Source of the DNA: Serratia microhaemolytica
GTDB lineage: Bacteria; Pseudomonadota; Gammaproteobacteria; Enterobacterales; Enterobacteriaceae
Direction of reading: 5' to 3'
Length of the DNA: 45,576 nt
Assembly: GCF_004011885.1 (NCBI RefSeq)
Contig: NZ_SBEF01000029.1
Coordinates: 1-45,576 of the forward strand
The notes under the pieces were generated by a model. The model was given only the letters and a program-made list of their open reading frames with translations, had not been told where the DNA came from and searched no databases. Of the stretch, positions 21,534-32,420 are shown one piece after another. Numbering within the stretch: position 1 is the stretch's first letter; each line of letters opens with the position of its first letter. A program made the position numbers and the translations under genes.

Positions 21534-21779
21534 ACATCTCTCATTATCTAAATCCGCCAACGCGGGTAACAGTTTGACAACCAGTCAGTGCCGCTGCCAG
21601 CGCAGCACCTCAATCACTCTGGCTATCCTGATTAAAAGCCTTAGACATCATCATCTAACTGATAAAAAGCCAATTATGGCACTTAATGCCGCTAACTGAC
21701 GATGACAATGCCAGTTCAAGTATGCAACTTTTGCTCATCATCCGTGCAGGTACCAGCAGAACGCTGTCTGCGGAAAATG

Positions 21780-24146
21780 TTAGAACGTGCGCTGGTAAGG
21801 CAGAATGCCAGAACGCAGCATACCCATGCTACCTAAATTGTGATCATTGTTAAGACCACGTAATTCAGCAGAGAGCGAAATCTTATTGTCATACTGGCTG
21901 AATTGCCGGTGACTATCCCAACCCGTAATAATACGCTCATAGCCAATATTTACGGCCCAACAGCAAGTGTTGTAACGCAGCGCCAACAGTTGGTTGGCAG
22001 TCTGCTTCGCACGGGTATCATAATAATAGCCGCCTACCAGCGCCCAACGGTCAGCCACTGGCCAACTGGCCATGGTACCAATCTGCGAGATGCCATCCTG
22101 ATACCCTTGATTGCTGATAGTCGGCAAGGTAGCAGAGATATACTCTGGACTGGCATAGCGATAGTTGAGCTGCACCATGCGGTTTTCGTCCTGACGATAC
22201 TCCACCGCAGCATCCCCCAACGCCACACTCTCTAGACGTGGATCATACTGTGCTCCAGCACGTAACCCCCAACGCTGATTCATCTGCCAGAAAGTATCCG
22301 CTGCCCAAACAATGGTGCCGGTCTCATTACCATTATCAAAGTTGCTGCGCTGTTCACCAGTACGCGAGCTGTTGAGATAGTAGATTTGACCCACTGATAG
22401 ATTAAAACGTTCAATCAACGCATCATCATAAATGCGTGATGTGACACCAAACGCCAAACGATTCTGTGAGGCGATACGATCCAGGCCACTATAGGCACGA
22501 TCACGGAACAGCCCAAAGTAATCGCTCTGCAGCAGCGTTGAGTCGTAGGTGTAGATATCACTTTGATCACGATAGGGCACAAACAGATACTGCATACGCG
22601 GCTCAAGGGTTTGCATATAGCCCTCAGCCTCGTCAAGGCTGCGCTCAAACACCACTTTACCGTCGGTTTTAAATTGCGGCAGTACCCGGTTAACTGAGTT
22701 ATCCAACTCTGGCACCTCGCGGCCAGGGTTACGCCAGGCATAGTCTGCTGCAAAACCCTGCGGCACATTCTGGCGGAAATGGGTCGCCATCACTTTCACT
22801 TCAGTATTCAGTGTGCCCCAATCATTGGCCAACGGCAGGTTAATCGCCGGTTCAATATGCAAGCGTGTCGTCTCTGGGTTGTTCGAATTGACGCTGGTAA
22901 ATCTGGCAATCTGAGCATAAGCCTGCAGATCAAACGGACCAAGATTGGTCTGATAATAGTTGATATCGAGCTGCGGCTGTGAACGGTAGGCATTCTGGTT
23001 ACCAGCACCACTGAATACCTGGAACTGTTTTGATGACAGGGCGAGATCCCAATATTGATCAGCATAGCCAACACTCAGCTTCTGTGTCGCATAGCCATCC
23101 GTGGTCGAACCATACTGCGAGTTCAGATCGGTAAAATAGTAGGTATCACTCACACGGGTGTAATCAACATTAAAACGCCAGACCTGGTTCATCACGCCGC
23201 TGTGATCCCAGTAGAGTAACCAGCGTTTGTTATCCCCCGCTGAAGCGTGATCTTTGGCATACAGATCATCACTCGGCAACCAGTCAAAAGCGAGCGTACC
23301 TGTTCCAGGAGCCGCCAGATAACGGAACTCGTTTTGCCACTGTAGGCCACGGCGACTCATGTAACGCGCGCTGATGGTCGCATCAAAATTTGGTGCAATA
23401 TTCCAGTAATAGGGTTGGATAAACTCAAAACCGTTGATCGAACCATATCTGGCATTAGGAACCAGAAACCCGGAGCGGCGGTTGCTACCAACCGGCAACT
23501 GCATATAGGGGCTATAGAACACCGGGATACCGGCAATATTGAAGCGAGCATTCCAGATCTCGATAATCTCTTCTTCACGATCGTAGATCACCTCAGAACC
23601 GACCACCAGCCAACTGTTATCTCCCGCCAGGCAAGTAGTAAAGGAACCCTCCTTGAGCACGGTGTAACGATTCTGATCACGTAATTTGATCTTCTCTGCT
23701 GCACCGCGCCCCTGGCGCCCGACCAGTTGGTAATCACCCTGATAGACATCGGTATCTTTACTGGCCAGATTACTCCAGGCTCTTTCACCACTGAGCTGTA
23801 TCTGATGATCAGCATAATGCACATCACCCGTTGCCGTTACCGTGCGGAGGGGTTGTTGCTGATCCAGTTTGTTTACCTGACGCAACTCAACCTGTTTGGC
23901 CAACAGCGTACTGTTACCCTGTTCAACATGGACATTGCCAGTAAATAACACGTTATTCGGGTACTCTGCCTGTGACTGCTCAGAGTAGACCGTCACCGGC
24001 AGTGTATCGGGATCATCGGTGATGATCGGCTTATCGTAAACCGGCACACCGATCATGCACTGCTCAGCCAGGCTGGCCTGCAGTTGCTGACTATAAATTG
24101 CTGCCCAAACCAGTGTGGCCAGCAGTGTTGGGAAACTTTTCTTCAT
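21780..24146 (-). CDS. lptD: LPS-assembly protein LptD
   Basis: Outer-membrane barrel that, with LptE, inserts lipopolysaccharide into the outer leaflet. It has 788 residues. A signal peptide precedes the mature start at about SLAEQCMIG. The periplasmic OstA/jellyroll domain includes [12 protein letters not shown] and [12 protein letters not shown]. The 26-strand barrel follows, ending [15 protein letters not shown]. The four Cys needed for inter-domain disulfides are present: C near 31, C in [10 protein letters not shown] and the pair NTCCWAV. It lies 246 bp upstream of surA on the same strand. Confidence 0.97.
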   Translation of the reverse strand: MKKSFPTLLATLVWAAIYSQQLQASLAEQCMIGVPVYDKPIITDDPDTLPVTVYSEQSQAEYPNNVLFTGNVHVEQGNSTLLAKQVELRQVNKLDQQQPLRTVTATGDVHYADHQIQLSGERAWSNLASKDTDVYQGDYQLVGRQGRGAAEKIKLRDQNRYTVLKEGSFTTCLAGDNSWLVVGSEVIYDREEEIIEIWNARFNIAGIPVFYSPYMQLPVGSNRRSGFLVPNARYGSINGFEFIQPYYWNIAPNFDATISARYMSRRGLQWQNEFRYLAAPGTGTLAFDWLPSDDLYAKDHASAGDNKRWLLYWDHSGVMNQVWRFNVDYTRVSDTYYFTDLNSQYGSTTDGYATQKLSVGYADQYWDLALSSKQFQVFSGAGNQNAYRSQPQLDINYYQTNLGPFDLQAYAQIARFTSVNSNNPETTRLHIEPAINLPLANDWGTLNTEVKVMATHFRQNVPQGFAADYAWRNPGREVPELDNSVNRVLPQFKTDGKVVFERSLDEAEGYMQTLEPRMQYLFVPYRDQSDIYTYDSTLLQSDYFGLFRDRAYSGLDRIASQNRLAFGVTSRIYDDALIERFNLSVGQIYYLNSSRTGEQRSNFDNGNETGTIVWAADTFWQMNQRWGLRAGAQYDPRLESVALGDAAVEYRQDENRMVQLNYRYASPEYISATLPTISNQGYQDGISQIGTMASWPVADRWALVGGYYYDTRAKQTANQLLALRYNTCCWAVNIGYERIITGWDSHRQFSQYDNKISLSAELRGLNNDHNLGSMGMLRSGILPYQRTF

Positions 24147-24269
24147 AGGTTGATTGTTAGTGTTCCATCATCAAAGGCTGCTATATCCCGCCAACTGTCA
24201 GAGACTATATTACTCACGCACGTTGTGCCAGTGTTACAGCTTGATTCGTTACCACACTGTCGCGGTGAG

Positions 24270-24317
24270 GCGCTCAAGTTGTGAAGCGCTCGAGTTGTTA
24301 GGTGCTCGGCTAAATAG
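24270..24317. repeat. Three degenerate 16-bp tandem units upstream of lptD
   Basis: gcgctcaagttgtgaa, gcgctcgagttgttag and gtgctcggctaaatag are adjacent 16-bp units, followed by a further gcgct. The repeat lies in the divergent lptD-djlA region, about 125 bp from the lptD start. Its role is unknown. Confidence 0.4.
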
Positions 24318-24509
24318 GCGCTATGATAATCCAATTCTGGCAAAAAATCGCCTTACTGCTGAGGTATAGGGCAAGTTGAGCAATATTTTTCATCTGTGGT
24401 TTGGTGCATGGCGGCTAGCCTGTGGTTCCCAGTTGTGCGGCAATCGGAATGGGAATTTGGTTTCAACACTCGAAAAAGACAACGATAGCCACCGATGGTG
24501 GGAGGATAT

Positions 24510-25331
24510 ATGCAATTTTGGGGAAAACTACTCTGTGTCATATTCGCTATTTCAGCTGGCGTTGGTTTCTGGGGCGTGCTGGTCGCGCTGATTATTGGTC
24601 AGTTGATTGACTCAAATGTCAACAAGCGCCATTCAGCCACAGGTCAACAGCAACAGGTACGGCAGGAGATGTTTTTTCGTACCACATTTCAGGTGATGGG
24701 ACTGATCAGTAAATCCAAAGGGCGGGTGACTGAGGCAGATATTGAGATGGCGAACCATTTTATGGATCGCTTGCGATTGCCTGAGCGTGGGCGCTTAGCG
24801 GCACAACAAGCCTTTCGCCAGGGCAAACAGCCACAGTTTCCATTACGCGCTACCCTGCGTGAGTTGAACCAAGTCTGCACTGGCCGTATTGATCTCAAAC
24901 TGATGTTTCTGGAAATTCAGCTACAGGCCGCATTTGCTGATGGCTCGCTGCATCCGAAAGAACGTGAAGTGCTGTATGTGATTGCCGAAGAGTTGGCGAT
25001 CTCCCGCGCACAGTTTGAGCGGTATCTAAACATGATGGCCGCCGGGCAGCAGTTTGAATATGGCCAGCAGCAACAAGGCTATCGCTCTTCTGGTGGCTTT
25101 CAGCAGCCAACCCGCCCAACCCTGGAAGATGCCTGCAACGTGTTGGCGGTTAACCCCAGTGATGATGCCATCACCATTAAACGCGCCTACCGTAAACTGA
25201 TGAGTGAACATCACCCGGATAAGTTAGTCGCCAAAGGGTTACCGCCAGAAATGATGGAGATCGCCAAACAGAAAGCGCAAGCGATCCAGGCCGCCTACGA
25301 TCTGATCAAACAACAGCGAGGCTTTCGCTAA
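24510..25331 (+). CDS. djlA: Membrane-anchored DnaJ-like co-chaperone DjlA
   Basis: Type III J-protein that stimulates DnaK and can activate the Rcs capsule phosphorelay when overproduced. It has 273 residues from the ATG at 24510 ([12 protein letters not shown]), with gggagga 6-8 bases upstream. One glycine-containing N-terminal membrane segment ([17 protein letters not shown]) precedes a TerB-like central domain ([33 protein letters not shown]) and a C-terminal J domain with [17 protein letters not shown]. It is divergent from lptD; its last 26 bases overlap the end of convergent dppF. Confidence 0.97.
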   Translation: MQFWGKLLCVIFAISAGVGFWGVLVALIIGQLIDSNVNKRHSATGQQQQVRQEMFFRTTFQVMGLISKSKGRVTEADIEMANHFMDRLRLPERGRLAAQQAFRQGKQPQFPLRATLRELNQVCTGRIDLKLMFLEIQLQAAFADGSLHPKEREVLYVIAEELAISRAQFERYLNMMAAGQQFEYGQQQQGYRSSGGFQQPTRPTLEDACNVLAVNPSDDAITIKRAYRKLMSEHHPDKLVAKGLPPEMMEIAKQKAQAIQAAYDLIKQQRGFR

Positions 25332-26316
25332 CAGCCAGATCCTCCTGTTCGACCGCAAAACAGGCGATCAACTGGTCACCGTAAGGGGTTAATTGTGGCT
25401 GAGCCGTCATGCAGCGGCTAAACGCATAGCGGCAACGGGCATTAAAGGCACAACCGGGTGGTGGATTGATCGGGCTTGGCAATTCACCGGTCAGTCTGAT
25501 GCGTTCACGGCGCATTGCGTGATCCAAACGTGGTGTTGCCGATAACAACGCTTGGGTATAAGGATGACGCGGGTGGTTAAAGACCGCCTGTTTGCTGCCC
25601 TGCTCAACGCAACGCCCCAGGTACATCACCATCACTTCATCCGCGATATGTTCCACCACCGACAGATCATGCGAGATGAACACGTAGGAGAGCCCAAGCT
25701 CCTGCTGTAGATCCATCATCAGATTCAGCACCTGCGCACGCACCGAGACATCCAGTGCCGACACAGGCTCATCCGCGATCACTACATCAGGGTTAAGCAT
25801 CAGACCACGGGCAATGGCGATGCGCTGGCGCTGACCACCAGAGAACATATGTGGATAACGCAGGTAATGTTCCGTTTTTAGCCCTACCTTCGCCATCATC
25901 TCCAGTGCTTTTTCGCGCCGCTCAGCACTGCTGAGTCTACTGTTGATCAACAGCGGCTCTTCAAGGATTTGCCCTACCTTCTTACGTGGATTGAGCGAAG
26001 CGTAAGGGTTTTGAAACACAATCTGAATTTTTTGCCGCCGCAATTTTTCTGCGGTCACATCTGGCGTAAGCAGATCCTGCCCCTGGAAATAGAGCTGGCC
26101 TGATGTCGGTTGTTCGATCATGGTTAACAGCCGACCCAATGTCGACTTACCACAACCTGATTCGCCGACCACTGCCAGCGTTTTGCCTCGCTCTAGCGTG
26201 AACGAAACACCATCCAGCGCTTTGACCTGCTGCATACCGGCAAACATGCCTTTCTTGACTGAATAGTGCTTTTTCAGGTCGATCGCCTGTAATAACGGAG
26301 GGGCTATCTGGTTCAT
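25306..26316 (-). CDS. dppF: Dipeptide ABC transporter ATP-binding protein DppF
   Basis: One of two ATPases energising dipeptide import through DppBC. It has 336 residues. Visible are Walker [13 protein letters not shown]-loop [14 protein letters not shown], signature [12 protein letters not shown] and Walker [13 protein letters not shown], then FISHDLSVV. The C-terminal oligopeptide-transporter extension carries [19 protein letters not shown], containing the Cys residues typical of this subfamily. It begins inside the dppD stop region (4-bp overlap) and is last of dppABCDF. Its terminal codons overlap the end of djlA on the opposite strand. Confidence 0.97.
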   Translation of the reverse strand: MNQIAPPLLQAIDLKKHYSVKKGMFAGMQQVKALDGVSFTLERGKTLAVVGESGCGKSTLGRLLTMIEQPTSGQLYFQGQDLLTPDVTAEKLRRQKIQIVFQNPYASLNPRKKVGQILEEPLLINSRLSSAERREKALEMMAKVGLKTEHYLRYPHMFSGGQRQRIAIARGLMLNPDVVIADEPVSALDVSVRAQVLNLMMDLQQELGLSYVFISHDLSVVEHIADEVMVMYLGRCVEQGSKQAVFNHPRHPYTQALLSATPRLDHAMRRERIRLTGELPSPINPPPGCAFNARCRYAFSRCMTAQPQLTPYGDQLIACFAVEQEDLAVSESLAVV

Positions 26317-27293
26317 TCACTCGGTCTCCCGGCATCATCCAATGGGGTATGGCACTTCACTAGCCGACCAGAAAGGTTGATCAGTGCAGGCTCTTCAACA
26401 CGACAACGTTGCCCAGCGTAGGGACAGCGCGGGTTTAACAGACATCCCTGTGGGCGATCATACTTACCTGGCACCACTCCGGGTAATGAGGCAAGACGAC
26501 TCTTATCTGTGGCGAACTCGGGTAACGCACGCAAAAGAGCCTGAGTGTAAGGGTGGCGTGGAGCCTGAAATATTTCTGCCGCGCTGCCTGCTTCGACCAC
26601 TTGCCCGGCATACATCACAATGATGTGTTGTGCCGCCTCGGCGACCAGTGCCAAGTCGTGCGTGATCAGCAGCAGCGCCATATTTTCACGCTGCTGTAAC
26701 TCTAGAAGTAGTTCAATAATTTGCGCTTGGATCGTCACATCGAGAGCCGTGGTCGGCTCATCGGCAATCAGCAGTTTCGGTTGGCAGGCGATCGCCATCG
26801 CGATCATCACCCGCTGACTCATGCCACCAGAGAGTTGGTGCGGGTAAACATCGAGCCGAGAGGCCGGATCAGGAATGCCCACTTGAGTCAACAGCTCAAT
26901 CGCCCGCTGGCGTCGGCTACGGCGGCTACCACCCTGATGCACTTTCAACGCTTCCATAATCTGATAGCCGACGCTGTAGCAGGGGTTCAGGCTAGTCATT
27001 GGATCCTGGAAAATCATCGCCACTTCAGCACCAACCAGTTGGCTGCGTTGCTTTTCCGAGATGCTACGCAGATCATGTCCGTTAAATTGCAGCTTTTCAG
27101 CCATTACCCGCCCTGGGTAATCAATCAAGCCCATGATCGCCAGTGAGCTGACTGATTTACCAGAACCTGACTCACCAACGATACCGACTACCTGCCCCTG
27201 CTCGATGGTGTAGCTAATGCGATCTACCGCGCGAAACGGCGCGGTTTCATCACCGAAATGTACTGACAGTTGTTCAACTTCTAATAGTGCCAT
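26313..27293 (-). CDS. dppD: Dipeptide ABC transporter ATP-binding protein DppD
   Basis: Partner ATPase of DppF. It has 326 residues (E. coli 327). Motifs are Walker [15 protein letters not shown]-loop [12 protein letters not shown], signature [14 protein letters not shown], Walker [13 protein letters not shown] and H-loop [10 protein letters not shown]. The C-terminal segment [13 protein letters not shown] is the Cys-rich region seen in Opp/Dpp ATPases. It starts 13 bases after dppC. Confidence 0.97.
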   Translation of the reverse strand: MALLEVEQLSVHFGDETAPFRAVDRISYTIEQGQVVGIVGESGSGKSVSSLAIMGLIDYPGRVMAEKLQFNGHDLRSISEKQRSQLVGAEVAMIFQDPMTSLNPCYSVGYQIMEALKVHQGGSRRSRRQRAIELLTQVGIPDPASRLDVYPHQLSGGMSQRVMIAMAIACQPKLLIADEPTTALDVTIQAQIIELLLELQQRENMALLLITHDLALVAEAAQHIIVMYAGQVVEAGSAAEIFQAPRHPYTQALLRALPEFATDKSRLASLPGVVPGKYDRPQGCLLNPRCPYAGQRCRVEEPALINLSGRLVKCHTPLDDAGRPSE

Positions 27294-27306
27294 GCTCTAT
27301 TCCTCG

Positions 27307-28209
27307 TTACTGCTTAAGCTTGGGGTCAAGGGCATCGCGCAAACCATCACCCATCAAGTTGAATGCCAATACGGTGAGCAGGATCGCCACGCCAGGAAAG
27401 GTGACAACCCACCAGGCAGTTTGTGCAAACTGCAATACATCCGAGAGCATAGTGCCCCACTCTGGCGTTGGTGGCTGAGCACCCATACCGAGAAAGCCGA
27501 GTGCAGCCATGTCAAGAATAGCGTTGGAAAAACCGAGTGAAGCCTGCACAATCAGCGGTGCCAAGCAGTTAGGCAAGATGTTGACGAACATCTGACGCAT
27601 TGATCCGGCACCTGCAACACGCGAAGCGGTGACATAATCACGATTCACCTCAACCAGCACCGCAGCGCGAGTCAAGCGAATGTAATGCGGCAATGCCACA
27701 AAAGTGAGTGCCAACGACGCATTAACAATCGAGGGGCCAAAGATCGCCACCAGCACAAGCGCCAACAGCAGGCTTGGCAGTGCCAGCATGATGTCGACCA
27801 GGCGCATGAGCAGTGCATCAACCACACCGCCGAAATAGCCGGCCAGTAGACCAAAAATCACCCCCAGCATCAGCGACAGTAACACCACCAGACAGCCGAC
27901 CAGCAACGATAGGCGAGCACCATGCATCAGACGTGAAAGGATATCGCGCCCAACATCATCAGTACCAAGAGGAAACAGCCAACTGCCACCATCCAGCCAG
28001 GCTGGCGGCCTCAGTAATGCGTCACGAAACTGCTCACCAGGCAGATGTGGGGCCAAGTAGTCTGCCGCGACCGCCACCACCAGCATTACAACAATATAAA
28101 CCAGGCCAACCACCGCCCCTTTATTGCGTTTGAAGTAGTGCCAAAACTCCTGCCTGGGTGTCAGCGGCGCGGGTGGGTGAGTGATAGCCGACTCAGTAAT
28201 TTGAGACAT
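27307..28209 (-). CDS. dppC: Dipeptide ABC transporter permease DppC
   Basis: Inner-membrane channel subunit, 300 residues, same length as E. coli DppC. A cytoplasmic start (TPRQEFWHYFKRNKGAVVGL) leads into the first membrane helix, then the periplasmic segment FPLGTDDVGRDILSRLMHGAR. The binding-protein-dependent transport domain includes the EAA-type loop ASRVAGAGSMRQMFVNILPN that docks on the ATPases. It lies 11 bases after dppB. Confidence 0.97.
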   Translation of the reverse strand: MSQITESAITHPPAPLTPRQEFWHYFKRNKGAVVGLVYIVVMLVVAVAADYLAPHLPGEQFRDALLRPPAWLDGGSWLFPLGTDDVGRDILSRLMHGARLSLLVGCLVVLLSLMLGVIFGLLAGYFGGVVDALLMRLVDIMLALPSLLLALVLVAIFGPSIVNASLALTFVALPHYIRLTRAAVLVEVNRDYVTASRVAGAGSMRQMFVNILPNCLAPLIVQASLGFSNAILDMAALGFLGMGAQPPTPEWGTMLSDVLQFAQTAWWVVTFPGVAILLTVLAFNLMGDGLRDALDPKLKQ

Positions 28210-28220
28210 AAATGCGCCCC

Positions 28221-29240
28221 CTATTTCTTATGACGAATACGTGGATTAACAACACCGTAGAGCAGATCCACCAGCAAGTTAACCAGAATGATCGTACAGG
28301 CAACTAATAGCACTCCGCCCTGTACTACCGGATAGTCGCGGCGCTGCAAGGCATCCATCAACCAGCGACCAATACCTGGCCAAGAGAAGATGGTTTCGGT
28401 CAGGATCGCGCCAGAGAGCAGAGAACCAACCTGTAGACCAATCACCGTCACTACGGGCAGCAAAGCGTTGCGCAATGCATGTACCACAATCACCCGCATC
28501 CGGCTCAGCCCCTTGGCGCGTGCAGTACGGATGTAATCTTCCGCCAGCACTTCCAGCATTGACGAACGGGTCATGCGCACAATCACCGCCAGTGGAATTG
28601 TCCCCAAGACCACCGCTGGCAAGATCAAGTGCATGACTGCATCAACAAAATCACCGCTTTCACCCCAGAACAGGGTATCGATCAGCATAAAGCCAGTCAG
28701 CGGTAAACTCTCATCCAGAAATACCGTATCGCTGACTCGCCCTGATACTGGGGTTAAGTTGAGCTGTACTGAAACCAGCATGATCAGCATCATGCCCCAC
28801 CAGAAGATCGGCATTGAGTAACCCGTGAGCGAGATGCCAACTGCGGTGTGATCAAACAGTGATCCGCGCTTCACCGCCGCCAAGACACCAATCGGTATGC
28901 CAACCATGACCGCAAACAGCATCGCAAACAAGCCAAGCTCCAGTGTGGCTTGAAAACGCGGTACAAACTCCAGCCAAACCGGTATGCGGCTTTTCAGTGA
29001 TAGACCGAGATCACCCTGTAACACGTTGCCAATGTAGATGAAATATTGTTGATAAAGCGGTTTGTCCAATCCCATCTCTGCCATCAGTTGTGCATGGCGT
29101 TCTGCCGAGATCCCTCGCTCACCGGCCATGATGGTTACCGGATCACCTGGGATCATGTGAACAAAGGCAAAAGTGAGCAAAGTGATACCAATAAATGTTG
29201 GGATCACCAACGCCAAGCGGCGGAGTATAAACTGCAACAT
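28221..29240 (-). CDS. dppB: Dipeptide ABC transporter permease DppB
   Basis: Inner-membrane channel subunit paired with DppC, 339 residues as in E. coli. MLQFILRRLALVIPTFIGITLLTF is the first helix, followed by HMIPGDPVTIMAGERG. The EAA-type loop is RTARAKGLSRMRVIVVHALRN. It is separated from dppA by 165 bp that contain a perfect hairpin (29327-29355), a layout expected when the binding protein is made in excess of the membrane subunits. Confidence 0.97.
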   Translation of the reverse strand: MLQFILRRLALVIPTFIGITLLTFAFVHMIPGDPVTIMAGERGISAERHAQLMAEMGLDKPLYQQYFIYIGNVLQGDLGLSLKSRIPVWLEFVPRFQATLELGLFAMLFAVMVGIPIGVLAAVKRGSLFDHTAVGISLTGYSMPIFWWGMMLIMLVSVQLNLTPVSGRVSDTVFLDESLPLTGFMLIDTLFWGESGDFVDAVMHLILPAVVLGTIPLAVIVRMTRSSMLEVLAEDYIRTARAKGLSRMRVIVVHALRNALLPVVTVIGLQVGSLLSGAILTETIFSWPGIGRWLMDALQRRDYPVVQGGVLLVACTIILVNLLVDLLYGVVNPRIRHKK

Positions 29241-29326
29241 AGCCGAACTCTCTATTAGGAAGTGCCCACTAGCTCAGGTAGCTACCAGGCGGGTTAACCG
29301 CGATCTCTTGCTCAAGTAACGAACAA

Positions 29327-29355
29327 AGACCAGGAGCAATCGCTTGTCCTGGTCT
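29327..29355 (-). terminator. dppA-dppB intercistronic hairpin
   Basis: agaccagga (29327-29335) pairs perfectly with tcctggtct (29347-29355) around an 11-base loop, 50 bp after the dppA stop on the minus strand. The following bases (ttgttcgtt) are only moderately U-rich, so partial termination or 3'-end protection of dppA mRNA is more likely than full termination. Confidence 0.6.
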
Positions 29356-29405
29356 GTTGATTCAGCAGTTATCGAGTAACGCGCAGCAGGCCAGTTATCG
29401 CCGAG

Positions 29406-31013
29406 TTAATCGAGAGACACCTGCTCAAAATGATGCAAACTCAATGGGTCAACAACATAATTTTTTACCTCTTTACGCACTGGCTCATACACCGTTGAGT
29501 GAGCAATCATCATGGCTGGTGCCTGTTGTTGCATCACCACCTGTGCCTGTTGGTAAAGTTCGCTGCGCTTATGTTGATCGGGTTCTGAACGCGCTAGCTG
29601 GATCAGCTCTTCAAACGGCTGATAACACCAACGCGAATAATTTGATGCATCTTTGGCTGCAGAACAGCTAAACAGGGTATTAAAGAAATTGTCCGGGTCG
29701 CCGTTGTCTCCCATCCAGCCCGTCATCATCGCCTGATGTTCACCATTCCTAGCGCGCTTCAGATATTCGCCCCACTCGTAGCTGACAATCTTGGCTTTCA
29801 CACCAATTTTTGCCCAATCCGCCTGGATCATCTCTGCCATGCGACGTGCATTCGGGTTATAAGGACGTTGTACCGGCATCGCCCACAGTTCAATCGAGAA
29901 ACCCTCTGCTAAACCAGCCTGATTAAGCAGTGCTTTTGCTTTGACAGGATCGTAGGGGTAATCGCTGACTTGATCGTTGTAGCTCCATATGGTGGGGGGT
30001 AGCAGGTTTTTTGCTGCCACACCAGAAGCTTGATAAACCGCATCGATAATCGCCGATTTGTTAACCGCCATTATCAGCGCTTGACGCACTTTTAAGTTAT
30101 CTAACGGTTTTTTCTCCATATTAAATGCCAGGTAGCCAATGTTCAGACCTGGCTGCTCCATCAGGGTAATCGACTTATCCTGTCTAATACGTGCTAGATC
30201 CGCCGGATTGGGCGCAACCATCACATGGCACTCTTTTTTCTGCATTTTAGCGTAGCGAACTGACGCATCCGGTGTGATGGTAAACACCAGGCGGTCGATC
30301 TTCGGCTGATTACCCCAATAGCCGTCAAACGCTTTGTAAAGAATACGCGCATCTTTCTGATATTGCTGTAACTGGAATGGCCCGGTTCCAATTGGATTAA
30401 GATCAACCTTCTCTGGCGTGCCTGCCTGCATCATCTTGTCGGCATACTCAGCTGACAGGATCGAGGAAAAACCCATCGCCAAGTTAGCGAGCAGCGGCGA
30501 TTCAGGGCGATTCAGATGGAAACGCACGGTGTAATCATCCAGTTTCTCGATTCGCTCAATCAACGCATCCATCCCCATGCCTTGGAAATACTCGTAAGTA
30601 CCGCCAGAGACCTTATGGTAAGGGTGATTGACATCCAATTGGCGCAGGAAAGAGAACAGCACATCATCCGCATTCAGCGTGCGTGTCGGTTTAAAATTCT
30701 TACTGCTTTGCCACTGCACCCCTTTACGCAGGTAAAAGGTGTAAGTTTTGCCATCGTCGCTGATCTGCCAGCGCTCTGCCAGCCCTGGCCCCAGTTCTGT
30801 AGTACCTAGCTTAAACTCCAACAGCCGGTTGTAGATCGGTACTGCACTGGCATCCAGTGTAATACCCGAAGTGAATAGTTGCGGGTTGAACCCTTCCGGA
30901 GAACCCTCAGAGCAATAAACCAGCGTTTTAGCCTGCACACTGGCAACGACTGCCAGTGCCATGAGCCCGACACTGAACTTTACGATCCCTGACTTACCAA
31001 AGGAACTTTTCAT
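29406..31013 (-). CDS. dppA: Periplasmic dipeptide-binding protein DppA
   Basis: SBP_bac_5-family receptor that delivers dipeptides (in E. coli also haem and a chemotaxis signal through Tap) to DppBCDF. It has 535 residues. A signal peptide ends at VASVQA, then mature KTLVYCSEGSPEGFNPQLFTSG. The family signature is around RKGVQWQSSKNFKPTRTLNADDVLFSF. A disulfide pair is visible (YCSEGSPEGF; KKECHVM) plus FSCSAA and RWCYQPF. Compared with Yersinia DppA as I recall it, several loops are substituted. First gene of the operon. Confidence 0.96.
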   Translation of the reverse strand: MKSSFGKSGIVKFSVGLMALAVVASVQAKTLVYCSEGSPEGFNPQLFTSGITLDASAVPIYNRLLEFKLGTTELGPGLAERWQISDDGKTYTFYLRKGVQWQSSKNFKPTRTLNADDVLFSFLRQLDVNHPYHKVSGGTYEYFQGMGMDALIERIEKLDDYTVRFHLNRPESPLLANLAMGFSSILSAEYADKMMQAGTPEKVDLNPIGTGPFQLQQYQKDARILYKAFDGYWGNQPKIDRLVFTITPDASVRYAKMQKKECHVMVAPNPADLARIRQDKSITLMEQPGLNIGYLAFNMEKKPLDNLKVRQALIMAVNKSAIIDAVYQASGVAAKNLLPPTIWSYNDQVSDYPYDPVKAKALLNQAGLAEGFSIELWAMPVQRPYNPNARRMAEMIQADWAKIGVKAKIVSYEWGEYLKRARNGEHQAMMTGWMGDNGDPDNFFNTLFSCSAAKDASNYSRWCYQPFEELIQLARSEPDQHKRSELYQQAQVVMQQQAPAMMIAHSTVYEPVRKEVKNYVVDPLSLHHFEQVSLD

Positions 31014-32420
31014 TATTTAGGCTCCGTGATTAATGTGGTGTAGATTAATGCCCACCCCTATTTTTTAGTTATCTAGGCGAGCACGCAGTACCAGAAGGCA
31101 GAAAATTAGCTAGTGGTAATAAATAGAGAGATAACCACCAAACTGCAGCGCACAAGTCAAAGGACCATCACGACAGCAAACGGAAATCCCGCCTACAGCC
31201 GCTTTCCTCCTCCTCATGCACACCCAGAACTTCACAAGTTGCCAACTGTTTTGGTTATCGTCAACCTCACCTGATCCGCTTCACCACAAATTTAGCCATA
31301 ATAAAAGAGGGTTTATCCTGTGAGATGCAGAACTAAAAACTATAAAAATAAATAAAATCGAAATTAAAAATTATTTTCATGGCGCAATAAAGATTAAAAT
31401 TCTAAGTTTTTTAATCGGTTAAACTTGAGAGGTTTGGTCGTTTTTCCTACTGATTGAACAGATATCCACGTATTTTGACCAGACTATACTGTAACAACAA
31501 CAGTAAGCTTGCTATCGATACCCATTTTTCTGTTAGCCATTATCGCTAACTTTCTGAGTTAGCTTACAGAGATAGCAACTACCTATTAGGAAAGAATTGT
31601 TACTCTTTAATCGCTCCAGCGATCCCATGAATCCGTCATGCGGTCTGTAACTTGTCCACTCAATTTCTGATTCATAAGTCACCAAAGTGCAAAAAGCAAC
31701 CAATAAAAGCCAATAATGATCAATAAATAAATTTTGATTGTTAATTTCTATCAAATTCAGATATTAGATCGCCCCTGCTGATCTAAGTTTATTTTTATTT
31801 TATGATTTGAAATGGTTAAATAGTCTCAGCCCTCACCAAATTATCATTAGCAAATCCGCTTTATTATCTCGGCATGGCCGCGCATTCATCACGGTATTCA
31901 CCGCCTCTTTCATACTCCATCCACCGGCAGTCAACAATCCTGACAGCTACCGATTTAGCCACCAGCGATCGCCAACGAACGAATGAAAATAACGTGATGA
32001 ATTAGCTTTCATGACACCAAACAGCGATCACCTGGCTTTGCAGTATCTCGCCGCAGCAAAAATCTGTTGATGTAATCGGAAATTCGCTACGGATTTAGAA
32101 CGAAGAAAATCAAGATCGAACAAATAAGTGCAATCAATAACCAAAAACTATTAACAATATTAATCTGATCGTTTTCATTGATCTTAGTTTAACTTTTTTT
32201 TACACTAGTGGCCTGCTGAGTAATAAATTTAAATTTGACAATAAAATCAGCATTTTAAGAGGTTTAGATGGAGTGGGGAGCAGACTAGCCCGCCTTTTTC
32301 GACAGAAAAAAAGACGAGCATAGAGCAAAAAAGTTGGCAACATTTGTCCAATTATAACCAACCAATCTTAAACATTTTAAAAACAATTAATGTTTCTTAC
32401 CGTCTTACAGGGAGATTTAA
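31014..32420. other. 1.4-kb AT-rich gap between dppA and the adhesin-like gene
   Basis: No ORF here looks genuine; the longest (31533-31754, minus) has no recognisable features. The part from about 31300 on is strongly AT-rich. It should contain the dppA promoter on the minus strand, which I could not pick out, and it holds a candidate promoter for the adhesin-like gene at 32178-32206. It may be a deletion scar or H-NS-bound accessory DNA. Confidence 0.5.
32178..32206 (+). promoter_or_regulatory. Candidate sigma-70 promoter for the adhesin-like gene
   Basis: TTGATC (32178-32183), a 17-bp spacer that is largely T, and TACACT (32201-32206), each matching four of six consensus bases. It would give a leader of about 210 bases before the ATG at 32421. 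Confidence 0.4.

Noticed and set aside
31181-31194. Another possible end of the ISAs1-like element (cggaaatcccgcct)
   Set aside because: Only part of the repeat core matches, there is no partner end and no flanking duplication.
31533-31754. 73-codon minus-strand ORF in the dppA-adhesin gap
   Set aside because: No recognisable domain, no good ribosome site and low-complexity AT-rich composition; probably chance.
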